Origin: Microbacterium sp.
GTDB taxonomy: Bacteria > Actinomycetota > Actinomycetes > Actinomycetales > Microbacteriaceae
Reading direction: 5' to 3'
Length of the DNA: 5,909 nucleotides
Assembly: GCA_029267645.1 (NCBI GenBank)
Contig: JAJUIM010000127.1
Coordinates: 1 to 5,909 of the forward strand
The position numbers and the translations under genes are program-made. Positions 1 to 5,496 of this stretch are shown here, piece after piece (the first letter of the stretch is position 1; each line of letters starts with the position of its first letter). The notes below the pieces were generated by a model, which saw only the letters and a list, made by a program, of their open reading frames with translations, was not told the DNA's origin and ran no database searches.

Positions 1-355
1 CGTGACGTGGTCGGGCGAGGGCACATCAGTCACGGTCGAGGACGAGACGCAGACGAGCGTGACGTTCACGGTCGACGAGGTGGGCGCGGATCCGCGGGTT
101 GTGCTGAGCCGCCTGCCGTTCCCGGGGTACTCCGTCGACGGGGCTGCGCTGGCGGATCCCGTGCGCGACTACCTGCTGACCGTGGACGTGTCGGACGCCT
201 CCGCGGGCGACAGCGTGACGGTGCGCTTCCTGCCGCCGCCCTTCCCCGTGCTCGCGGCGTCGTTCGTGCTCGCGTGGCTCGTGGCGGCCGGATGGCTCAT
301 CGGCCGGTTCGTCACCCGCCGCCGCACCCGCGCGGCGGTGGGGGCGTCGGAGTAG
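1..355 (+). CDS. C-terminal part of a membrane protein (5' end outside window)
   Basis: The frame is open from the window edge, with codons in phase from base 2, to a TAG stop at 353-355, giving about 117 residues. The GTG at base 2 has no visible upstream context, so I treat the gene as truncated by the window and not as starting there. The fragment has a beta-rich extracellular-looking part, including the segment LPFPGYSVDGA around residues 38-48 and VTVRFLPPPFP around residues 72-82. One hydrophobic segment follows (about residues 82-103), then a basic tail (RFVTRRRTR), which fits a last membrane helix with a cytoplasmic end. A sugar-facing C-terminal domain ending in a 'PGY.VDG' turn and a final helix resembles the end of YfhO-like or other polytopic GT-C-type membrane proteins, but this is a family resemblance from memory only. 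It converges on the glycosyltransferase operon and may belong to the same envelope glycan pathway. Real gene: fairly sure; function: unsure. Confidence 0.72.
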   Translation, partial: VTWSGEGTSVTVEDETQTSVTFTVDEVGADPRVVLSRLPFPGYSVDGAALADPVRDYLLTVDVSDASAGDSVTVRFLPPPFPVLAASFVLAWLVAAGWLIGRFVTRRRTRAAVGASE

Positions 356-385
356 CGCCCGGCAATACACCGGATCGTGGCCCAA

Positions 386-455
386 CCACATTGGGTCGCC
401 AAAAATCATGGGTCAGGGCATACCCGCATCCGTGTTTTTTGGCGACCCAATGTGG
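386..455. repeat. Perfect 20-bp inverted repeat with 30-nt spacer in a convergent gap
   Basis: Arms 386-405 and 436-455 are exact reverse complements; each contains the core TTGGGTCGCC or its complement. The A5/T5 ends of the arms face the spacer (406-435). Inside the spacer a small stem GGGT (410-413) / ACCC (422-425) can form, followed by T6 at 435-440 on the + strand. On the - strand the same stem is followed by T5 at 405-401. The element lies between the stops of two converging genes, so a bidirectional terminator is the simplest reading. The long outer stem has its A/T run at the loop side, however, and has no T-run after it, so it is not a canonical intrinsic terminator as a whole. A dispersed palindromic repeat or miniature element is the main alternative. 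Confidence 0.75.
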
Positions 456-462
456 GGTGGCG

Positions 463-1407
463 TCAGCGCTCGCGGGGGCCGTGTTCGGCGACGGAGAAGG
501 CGTAGAGCGGGCGGGCCTGCACCTCCTCGTAGATCCGGCCGATGTACTGGCCGAGCACGCCGAGCATGAGCATCTGGATGCCGCCGAGCAGGAACATGCC
601 CGCGGCGAGGAAGGTCCAGCCCTCGACGACCGACTCGGGGTTGAGCCACCGCGACAGCGCGAGGTACACGGTCCAGAGCCCCGCGCCGACGGCGAGCACC
701 ATGCCGATGCCGCTGATGAGGCGCAGCGGGAACGAGCTGAACCCGAGGATCCCGTCGGCCGCCAGCTTCAGCATCTTGCTGAGCGGATACCCCGTCTCGC
801 CCGCGTGGCGCGCGTCGCGATCGAAGTCGACGGGGCGCTGGTCGAACCCGATCTCGGCGACCATGCCCCGCAGGAAGCGGTTGCGCTCGGGGTACCGGCG
901 CAGCTCCTCGACCACTCGGCGATCCATGAGCCGGAAGTCGCCCGTGTCGCGGGGGATCTCGATGCGCGCGAGCTTCGACAGCGTCCAGTAGAACGCCCCC
1001 GCGGTCGCGCGCTTGAACAGCCCGTCGTCGCGCGTGCGGCGGCGCGCATATGCGACGTCGGCGCCGTCCTCCCACGCGTCGATGAGCGCGACGGCCACCT
1101 CGGGCGGATCCTGCAGGTCGGCGTCCATGACGATGACCGCGTCGGCGTCCGCGACGTCGATGCCCGCCGTCACGGCGATCTGGTGCCCCTTGTTGCGGGC
1201 GAGCGCGTACACCGACACGCGGTCGTCGCGCTCTCGCAGCTCGCGCAGCAGCGCGAGCGACCGGTCGCGGGATCCGTCGTCGACGAACACGAACTCGCAC
1301 GTGAACCGGTCGGCGAGCCCCGCGGCCACGCCCGACAGCCGCTCGTACAGCAGCGGGATGTTGTCCTGCTCGTTGTAGATCGGCAGCACGAACGCGAGAG
1401 ACTTCAT
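463..1407 (-). CDS. GtrB/DPM1-like polyprenyl-phosphate glycosyltransferase (GT2)
   Basis: This 314-residue protein would transfer a sugar from a nucleotide sugar to polyprenyl phosphate at the inner face of the membrane. An N-terminal GT-A fold starts with FVLPIYNEQDNI (residues 6-17). It carries FVDDGSRDRS (41-50), the metal-binding DADLQDPPE motif (95-103), and TGDFRLMDRR (155-164), all typical of the DPM1-like GT2 branch (GtrB, CsbB, ArnC). Two hydrophobic segments follow, about 226-252 and 264-290, as in GtrB/CsbB, ending with the family-like GQYIGRIYEEVQ. Length fits the family (about 310-330). The ATG overlaps the stop of the upstream glycosyltransferase by four bases (ATGA), which fixes the start and suggests translational coupling. 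Only a weak purine-rich stretch precedes it. It is the last gene of the operon and shares it with a GtrA protein, the usual partner of GtrB. The sugar cannot be read from the sequence. Confidence 0.93.
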   Translation of the reverse strand: MKSLAFVLPIYNEQDNIPLLYERLSGVAAGLADRFTCEFVFVDDGSRDRSLALLRELRERDDRVSVYALARNKGHQIAVTAGIDVADADAVIVMDADLQDPPEVAVALIDAWEDGADVAYARRRTRDDGLFKRATAGAFYWTLSKLARIEIPRDTGDFRLMDRRVVEELRRYPERNRFLRGMVAEIGFDQRPVDFDRDARHAGETGYPLSKMLKLAADGILGFSSFPLRLISGIGMVLAVGAGLWTVYLALSRWLNPESVVEGWTFLAAGMFLLGGIQMLMLGVLGQYIGRIYEEVQARPLYAFSVAEHGPRER

Positions 1408-2237
1408 CGCTTCACCATCTTCAGGGCGCGGTAGACGATCCGGCGCTGGCGGGCGAGGGATCGCGCGCGCTTCGCGCCCCGCCGCACGTCGTCGTCCGAG
1501 ACCTCGACGAACTGCCGCCCGGCCTCCGTGAACAGCCGCGTCATCTCGTCGGCCTGCTGGTCGACGAGCGCGACCGACCACTGGCCGCCCGACACGCGGA
1601 ACGTCGACGCGACCTCGTCGTCGCGCACGAAGGATCCGTGCCGCAGCACCGCGAAGTACGTCGCGACGTCGATCGCGTACGACCACGCGCCCTGCCAGCC
1701 GCCCGCCGCCTCGAGCGCGGCGCGGCGCATCGTCACGGCGCCCGGCTCGCCGAACGGGTTCGTGCCCGACAGCACGGCCGCGCGCACGGCCTCGCCGCCC
1801 GACATGACGGGCGCGAGACCCTGCAGGCCGCGCCTGCGCGCGATCGTTCGACCGGATCCGTCGACGACGCGCCGCGGTCCGCCCGCGAGCGCGGCGGTGG
1901 GCCGGCCGCGCAGCAGCGCGACCTGGCGGGCGAGGGATCCGGGCAGCACGGTGTCGTCGCCCGGCAGGAGCTTCAGGAACTCGCCCCGCGCGGCGTTCGT
2001 CACGGCGGCCCAGTTCGCGGGGGCGCCGCCGCCCGCGGGCGTGCGCAGCAGCCGCACGCGCGGGTCGCCCGCGAACGACTCGGCGACCTCGTAGGTGCCG
2101 TCGTCGGACGAGTGGTCGGCGACGACGAGCTCGAGGTCGACACCGTCCTGCTCGAGCACCGACCGCATCGTCTCTGCGAGGAAGGGCGCCTGCCGGAACG
2201 CGGGCACGACGACCGAGAGCTCGGGCGACGACGTCAT
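1404..2237 (-). CDS. Family-2 glycosyltransferase, soluble GT-A type
   Basis: The protein has 277 residues. The N-terminal GT2 domain has the opening strand LSVVVPAFRQAPFL (7-20), the nucleotide-binding region LVVADHSSDDGT (37-48), and an acceptor-side stretch NAARGEFLKLLPGDD (81-95) whose final D-D stands where the DxD metal site lies. A later GAVTMRRAALEAAGGW (166-181) and the Asp in YAID (190) are positioned like the acceptor loop and catalytic base of GT2 enzymes. No membrane segment or signal peptide is visible; the C-terminus is strongly basic (about 252-277), which could tether it to the membrane surface. The ATG at 2237-2235 overlaps the gtrA-like stop by four bases, with AAAGGA at 2252-2247 upstream as ribosome binding site. 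A longer upstream frame exists but runs over the gtrA-like gene, so I reject it. It probably adds a sugar to an envelope glycan; donor and acceptor are unknown. Confidence 0.91.
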   Translation of the reverse strand: MTSSPELSVVVPAFRQAPFLAETMRSVLEQDGVDLELVVADHSSDDGTYEVAESFAGDPRVRLLRTPAGGGAPANWAAVTNAARGEFLKLLPGDDTVLPGSLARQVALLRGRPTAALAGGPRRVVDGSGRTIARRRGLQGLAPVMSGGEAVRAAVLSGTNPFGEPGAVTMRRAALEAAGGWQGAWSYAIDVATYFAVLRHGSFVRDDEVASTFRVSGGQWSVALVDQQADEMTRLFTEAGRQFVEVSDDDVRRGAKRARSLARQRRIVYRALKMVKR

Positions 2238-2728
2238 GAGGACGATTCCTTTCCGCTGCGACGGAACGAGAACTGGCTGTGGCCGAACCAGCTGATCACG
2301 GCGATCACGAACGTGAACACGAACTGCGCGACGATCTCGTCCCACCCGAGCCAGAGCTTCAGCGGCGGCACGACGAGCATGTTCAACAGAAAGGATCCCA
2401 GATACACGAGCTGGAAGCGGAAGAAGTCGAGCCAGAAGTGCCCGCGCACGCGGAACACGAGATGGCGGTAGAGGAAGAAGGCCGAGATGGTCGACGTCAC
2501 CTGCGCGCACGCGATGACGACGAACACGGTCCAGGCGGCGCCGGGCGCGAGGTGGCGGAACAGCATCGAGAACGCGATGAACCACACGAAGCCGATGCCC
2601 GTGTTGATGCCGCCGACGACGAGGAAGGCGAAGGCGCGGTTGCGGAAGAGCTTGAGGAGCGGCCCGTCGGGGCCCTGCATGCCGCCGACGGCCTCGTCGG
2701 ATCCGCCCGCCTGCTGTTCGTTCGTCAC
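2234..2728 (-). CDS. GtrA-family small membrane protein
   Basis: This 164-residue protein has four hydrophobic segments (about 32-54, 66-88, 103-123 and 131-152). It matches the GtrA-like layout: FLVVGGINTGIGFVWF near the start of helix 1, a conserved-looking ISAFFLYRHLVFR after helix 2, and SWFGHSQFSF at the end of helix 4. GtrA proteins are thought to help flip a polyprenyl-phosphate-linked sugar across the cytoplasmic membrane, and the GtrB-like gene in the same operon supports that role. I choose the GTG at 2728-2726 because GAGGA (2738-2734) sits five bases upstream. The internal ATG at 2680 would drop a polar 16-residue leader and lacks a comparable site. It is the first gene of the operon and overlaps the next by four bases. 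Function is inferred from family and neighbours. Confidence 0.9.
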   Translation of the reverse strand: MTNEQQAGGSDEAVGGMQGPDGPLLKLFRNRAFAFLVVGGINTGIGFVWFIAFSMLFRHLAPGAAWTVFVVIACAQVTSTISAFFLYRHLVFRVRGHFWLDFFRFQLVYLGSFLLNMLVVPPLKLWLGWDEIVAQFVFTFVIAVISWFGHSQFSFRRSGKESSS

Positions 2729-2733
2729 ACGTG

Positions 2734-2738
2734 TCCTC
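2734..2738 (-). promoter_or_regulatory. Shine-Dalgarno site deciding the GTG start of the gtrA-like gene
   Basis: On the - strand this reads GAGGA, five bases before the GTG at 2728. It favours this start over the ATG 48 bases downstream. Confidence 0.65.
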
Positions 2739-2765
2739 GGTCGGCGAAAGTTCACTCCGGAGCGG

Positions 2766-2796
2766 TTCCGCTCGGGAAGCGCCGATGCCAGACTAG
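2766..2796. promoter_or_regulatory. Candidate divergent promoter region with overlapping -10 elements
   Basis: The 120-bp gap between the glycosyltransferase operon (-) and the small antitoxin-like gene (+) has no gene. On the + strand, CAGACT (2789-2794) could be a -10, with TTCCGC (2766-2771) 17 bases upstream as a poor -35. On the - strand, TAGTCT (2795-2790) fits the TAnnnT -10 pattern well, but its -35 (near CGGTCA) is weak. The two -10s overlap around the palindrome ACTAGT (2792-2797), so the promoters would compete. Pattern reading only. Confidence 0.3.
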
Positions 2797-2825
2797 TTCG
2801 CGCACGGCGCCTGACCGTGCGAGAA
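2797..2825. promoter_or_regulatory. Near-perfect inverted repeat in the divergent gap (operator or 5'-UTR hairpin)
   Basis: TTCGCGCACGG (2797-2807) and CCGTGCGAGAA (2815-2825) are inverted with 10 of 11 pairs matching and a 7-base centre. It sits just downstream of the proposed -10 of the small gene, 12 bases before its ribosome binding site, and upstream of the proposed -10 of the opposite operon. It could be a repressor operator acting on both directions or a hairpin in the leader of the small gene. There is no T-run, so a terminator is unlikely. Confidence 0.5.
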
Positions 2826-2848
2826 CGCCTCGAGACCAAGGGGGACAT

Positions 2849-3064
2849 ATGGGCATCGACGACCTGATCGGCAAGGGCAAGGACGCTTACGAGCAGAACA
2901 AGGAGAAGATCGACGAGGCGCTCCGCAGCGAGAAGGCCGAGGAGATCAGCGACAAGGCGCTCGACGGCGTCTCGGGCTTCGCGAAGAAGGTCGCGCCCGA
3001 CTCGGCCGACAGCAAGATCGACGAGATCCGCGCGAACCTCGACGGCAAGATCGGCGACCAGTAA
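2849..3064 (+). CDS. Rv0909/MT0933-like putative antitoxin family protein
   Basis: A 71-residue, highly charged, Lys/Glu/Asp-rich protein without membrane segment or signal peptide. The start MGIDDLIGKGKDAYEQNKEK, a middle ALRSEKAEEISDKALDG and an end of the type ADSKIDEIRANLDGKIGD match my memory of the small actinobacterial family named after Mycobacterium Rv0909 (MT0933_antitox). That family is annotated as a putative toxin-antitoxin antitoxin; it looks largely helical. The start is fixed by AAGGGGG (2838-2844) four bases before the ATG. A strong GC hairpin follows the TAA, so it is probably a single-gene transcript. No START-like toxin partner (Rv0910 type) is encoded next to it: the neighbours are a divergent glycosyltransferase operon and the S10 operon. 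The antitoxin label is therefore only a family name; a stress or housekeeping role is equally possible. Confidence 0.88.
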   Translation: MGIDDLIGKGKDAYEQNKEKIDEALRSEKAEEISDKALDGVSGFAKKVAPDSADSKIDEIRANLDGKIGDQ

Positions 3065-3072
3065 CGACGCCT

Positions 3073-3111
3073 CGAACGCCCCTTCCGCGCCCGGCGCGGG
3101 AGGGGCGTTCG
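3073..3111 (+). terminator. GC-rich hairpin after the antitoxin-like gene
   Basis: An 18-bp stem (3073-3090 / 3094-3111) with one G-U pair and a 3-base loop begins nine bases after the TAA. No T-run follows, which is common for terminator-like hairpins in high-GC actinobacteria. It would insulate the S10 promoter from the small gene. Confidence 0.65.
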
Positions 3112-3197
3112 CGCGTCCGGATCCGGTAGCTGAGAAGATCATGGGGCGACGCGCCGGATCCGCGGAATCACGGGGCCGTGAGCGCGACACGCCCGGG

Positions 3198-3227
3198 TTG
3201 CTCTCCGGGGTCTCGGCCTGGCAGAAT
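3198..3227 (+). promoter_or_regulatory. rpsJ: Candidate S10 operon promoter
   Basis: TTGCTC (3198-3203) and CAGAAT (3222-3227) stand 18 bases apart, and the sequence becomes locally less GC-rich just after (AGAATAGACAAG). Transcription would start near 3234 and give a leader of about 300 nt before rpsJ. The -10 lacks the usual first T, so this is a moderate call, but it is the best sigma-70-like match I see between the hairpin at 3111 and rpsJ. A 6-bp inverted repeat (3168-3173 / 3176-3181) lies just upstream. Confidence 0.42.
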
Positions 3228-3234
3228 AGACAAG

Positions 3235-3534
3235 TTCCACATTTCGATGCCTGCGCCGTGTGCGCGCATCGGATCACTGCATCGGCAGTGCACAGGCGGC
3301 GCCCGCGAGGCGCTTCAGACCTGGGCCGCGGGCAGAGGAGCGAATCACATCCCACATCGCAGACGGGCTACCCGTGTGTCCGTGGGGCTGACATGTGAAA
3401 AGGCGCTGCGTCGCGCGCGTCGGATCCGCTGGGTCCGGTCGTTCGAGACGAGGGTGTGCCGGCCCGAAGGGTTTCCGGAGGGTAAGTGCGTCCAATGCCC
3501 GTGAGGTACGACGCGAGAAGAGAGTGAGCAGACA
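3235..3534 (+). promoter_or_regulatory. Long structured 5' leader of the S10 operon
   Basis: No convincing gene lies here. Several short stems can be read: CACTGC/GCAGTG (3275-3280 / 3285-3290, 4-base loop); GCCCGCG/CGCGGGC (3301-3307 / 3327-3333); an outer stem CCCAC/GTGGG (3351-3355 / 3382-3386) enclosing ACGGG/CCCGT (3363-3367 / 3371-3375); a 7-bp stem 3421-3427 / 3431-3437; and CCGG (3459-3462 / 3475-3478) enclosing CCC/GGG. S10 operons in other bacteria are regulated through their leader by a ribosomal protein (L4 in Escherichia coli), so a similar role is plausible here, but I cannot identify a known leader class. A start-stop mini-ORF (ATGTGA, 3393-3398) lies in the middle. rpsJ itself is preceded only by a purine-rich stretch (AAGAGAG) as ribosome binding site. 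Confidence 0.45.
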
Positions 3535-3843
3535 ATGGCGGGACAGAAGATCCGCATTCGCCTGAAGTCGTATGACCACGAGGTCATCGACACGTCGGCG
3601 CGCAAGATCGTCGACACCGTGACCCGCGCTGGTGCGCAGGTCGTGGGCCCGGTGCCCCTCCCGACGGAGAAGAACGTCGTGGCGGTCATCCGTTCGCCCC
3701 ACAAGTACAAGGACAGCCGCGAGCACTTCGAGAAGCGCACCCACAAGCGCCTCATCGACATCGTCGACCCCACCCCCAAGGCGGTCGACTCGCTCATGCG
3801 TCTGGACCTTCCGGCCGACGTCAACATCGAGATCAAGCTCTGA
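3535..3843 (+). CDS. rpsJ: 30S ribosomal protein S10
   Basis: The 102-residue protein has the normal length for S10. It is recognised by [14 protein letters not shown] (6-19), [20 protein letters not shown] (38-57) and [15 protein letters not shown] (62-76). S10 sits in the head of the small subunit, and in other bacteria it also serves as the NusE partner of NusB in antitermination. The ATG at 3535 gives exactly the usual N-terminus [10 protein letters not shown]. The extended loop around 53-60 (RSPHKYKD), near the tetracycline site in the assembled ribosome, looks ordinary. It is the first gene of the operon, with a leader of about 300 nt upstream. Its TGA stop overlaps the GAGG that serves rplC, so the two are tightly linked. 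Confidence 0.98.
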   Translation: MAGQKIRIRLKSYDHEVIDTSARKIVDTVTRAGAQVVGPVPLPTEKNVVAVIRSPHKYKDSREHFEKRTHKRLIDIVDPTPKAVDSLMRLDLPADVNIEIKL

Positions 3844-3851
3844 GGTTCGAC

Positions 3852-4511
3852 ATGGCTGACATCAACAACAAGATTTCGAAGGGCATGCTCGGCAAGAAGC
3901 TGGGTATGACCCAGGTGTGGAACGACGCCGGCAAGCTGATCCCCGTCACGGTGATCGAGCTCGCTCCCAACGTCGTCACGCAGGTTCGCACTCCCGAGAA
4001 GGACGGTTACAACGCCGTCCAGATCGCCGCGGGCGAGATCGACCCCCGCAAGGTCAACCAGCCCCTCTCCGGCCACTTCCAGGCTGCCGGCGTCACGCCG
4101 CGCCGCCAGGTCGCCGAGATCCGCACGGCTGACGCCGCGGACTACACGGCAGGCCAGGAGATCACCGTTGGTGACACCTTCGAGGCCGGCCAGCTCGTCG
4201 ACGTCGTCGGCACGAGCAAGGGCAAGGGCTTCGCGGGCACCATGAAGCGCCACAACTTCTCGGGCGTCGGCGCCTCGCACGGTGCGCACCGCAACCACCG
4301 CAAGCCCGGCTCGATCGGCGCTTCGGCGACCCCGAGCCGCGTCTTCAAGGGCACGCGCATGGCCGGCCGCATGGGCGGCGAGCGCGTGACCGTCCTCAAC
4401 CTCACGGTGCACGCCGTCGACGCCGAGAAGGGGCTGCTGCTCGTCAAGGGCGCCGTCCCCGGTGCGCGCGGCCGCGTCGTGTACGTCCGCAACGCAGTGA
4501 AGGGGGCCTGA
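3852..4511 (+). CDS. rplC: 50S ribosomal protein L3
   Basis: This 219-residue protein is the early assembly protein that reaches the peptidyl transferase centre. The globular part starts with [20 protein letters not shown] (11-30). The extended loop reads [20 protein letters not shown] (119-138), then [18 protein letters not shown] (141-158) and [16 protein letters not shown] (165-180). Where Escherichia coli L3 has the glutamine methylated by PrmB (in SIGQ), this protein has alanine (SIGA), so that modification cannot occur here. The start lies eight bases after the rpsJ stop. GAGG, overlapping that stop, acts as ribosome binding site, indicating coupling. The short N-terminal extension ([10 protein letters not shown]) before the conserved core is a lineage detail. 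Confidence 0.98.
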   Translation: MADINNKISKGMLGKKLGMTQVWNDAGKLIPVTVIELAPNVVTQVRTPEKDGYNAVQIAAGEIDPRKVNQPLSGHFQAAGVTPRRQVAEIRTADAADYTAGQEITVGDTFEAGQLVDVVGTSKGKGFAGTMKRHNFSGVGASHGAHRNHRKPGSIGASATPSRVFKGTRMAGRMGGERVTVLNLTVHAVDAEKGLLLVKGAVPGARGRVVYVRNAVKGA

Positions 4512-4516
4512 GTTAG

Positions 4517-5173
4517 ATGGCTGACTCGACTCTCGCTCTCGACGTCCTGAGCACCGACGGGAAGAAGACCGGCACGGTCGAGCTCCCCGCCGCCGTGTTC
4601 GACGCCAAGACGAACGTTCCGCTCATTCACCAGGTCGTCGTCGCGCAGCTCGCGGCGGCTCGCCAGGGCACCCACTCGACGAAGCGTCGTGGTGAGGTCT
4701 CGGGTACCGGCGCCAAGCCGTTCAAGCAGAAGGGCACCGGCCGTTCGCGCCAGGGCTCGATCCGCCAGCCCGAGCACCGCGGCGGTGGCATCGTCCACGG
4801 CCCGAAGCCGCGCGACTACTCGCAGCGCACCCCCAAGAAGATGATCGCGGCCGCCCTCGCGGGTGTCCTCAGCGACCGTCTTCGCGGCGGGCGCCTCCAC
4901 GTCGTCGAGACGTTCGGCACCGAGAAGCCGGCGACCAAGGCCGCTGCGAGCTTCCTCGGATCCTTCACCGCGAACAAGAAGACGCTCGTCGTCCTCGACC
5001 GCGATGAGGAGACGAGCTACCTCAGCGTCCGCAACCTCGGCAACGTGCACGTCATCGTCGCCGACCAGCTCAACGCCTACGACGTGGTCCGCAGCGACGA
5101 CGTCGTCTTCACCAAGGCCGGCATCGACGCGTTCATCGCGATGAAGACCGGCGCCAAGGAGGTCTCGGCATGA
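4517..5173 (+). CDS. rplD: 50S ribosomal protein L4
   Basis: The 218-residue protein has an N-terminal strand-rich part, the long conserved loop [20 protein letters not shown] (58-77) continuing to [18 protein letters not shown] (85-102), and a C-terminal globular domain ending in [15 protein letters not shown]. The loop lines the exit tunnel, and the KQKGTGR segment there looks like the macrolide-sensitive form. In Escherichia coli, L4 also represses its own operon through the S10 leader; whether this holds here is unknown. The start lies five bases after the rplC stop, with AGGGGG (4501-4506) upstream. Its TGA overlaps the next ATG by four bases. Confidence 0.98.
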   Translation: MADSTLALDVLSTDGKKTGTVELPAAVFDAKTNVPLIHQVVVAQLAAARQGTHSTKRRGEVSGTGAKPFKQKGTGRSRQGSIRQPEHRGGGIVHGPKPRDYSQRTPKKMIAAALAGVLSDRLRGGRLHVVETFGTEKPATKAAASFLGSFTANKKTLVVLDRDEETSYLSVRNLGNVHVIVADQLNAYDVVRSDDVVFTKAGIDAFIAMKTGAKEVSA

Positions 5174-5469
5174 CCGCGATCAACAAGGACCCGCGCGACA
5201 TCATCCTCGCGCCGGTCGTCTCGGAGAAGAGCTACGGACTGATCGACGAGGGCAAGTACACGTTCATCGTGGACACCCGCGCGAACAAGACCGAAATCAA
5301 GCTCGCGATCGAGAAGATCTTCGGCGTGAAGGTCGCCTCGGTGAACACCCTGAACCGTCAGGGCAAGACCCGCCGCACCCGCTTCGGCACGGGCAAGCGC
5401 AAGGACACCAAGCGCGCCATCGTGACCCTCAAGTCGGGCACCATCGACATCTTCACGGCTGTCGCCTGA
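5170..5469 (+). CDS. rplW: 50S ribosomal protein L23
   Basis: The 99-residue protein has the usual bacterial length. It opens with [20 protein letters not shown] (9-28), followed by [20 protein letters not shown] (29-48) and [19 protein letters not shown] (51-69), all standard L23 landmarks. L23 sits at the tunnel exit and is the docking site for trigger factor and SRP. The start overlaps the rplD stop (ATGA), indicating translational coupling. A 27-base gap follows before rplB. Confidence 0.98.
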   Translation: MTAINKDPRDIILAPVVSEKSYGLIDEGKYTFIVDTRANKTEIKLAIEKIFGVKVASVNTLNRQGKTRRTRFGTGKRKDTKRAIVTLKSGTIDIFTAVA

Positions 5470-5496
5470 TAGCTGGGAAGGATCAAAGGAACGAAT

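Noticed and set aside
7..1434. Long + strand open frame of 475 codons across the inverted repeat and the GtrB-like gene
   Set aside because: It is antisense to a clear glycosyltransferase with all its motifs. Its translation is Arg/Ala/Glu/His-biased, as expected for a shadow frame in high-GC DNA, and it crosses an intergenic gap.
1638..2471. + strand open frame of 277 codons opposite the middle glycosyltransferase
   Set aside because: Shadow of the real - strand gene; no ribosome binding site and a composition not like a protein.
2279..3064. Long + strand frame ending in the antitoxin-like protein, suggesting a larger fusion
   Set aside because: The upstream part is antisense to the gtrA-like gene, and the ATG at 2849 has a strong ribosome binding site. 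The conserved family region begins exactly there.
3141..3398. Possible 85-codon gene between the antitoxin-like gene and rpsJ
   Set aside because: Weak ribosome binding site and low-complexity, unprotein-like translation. It would overlap the candidate promoter and the leader stems.
3345..4412. - strand open frame of 355 codons across rpsJ and rplC
   Set aside because: Antisense to two certain ribosomal genes; typical of GC-rich mirror frames.
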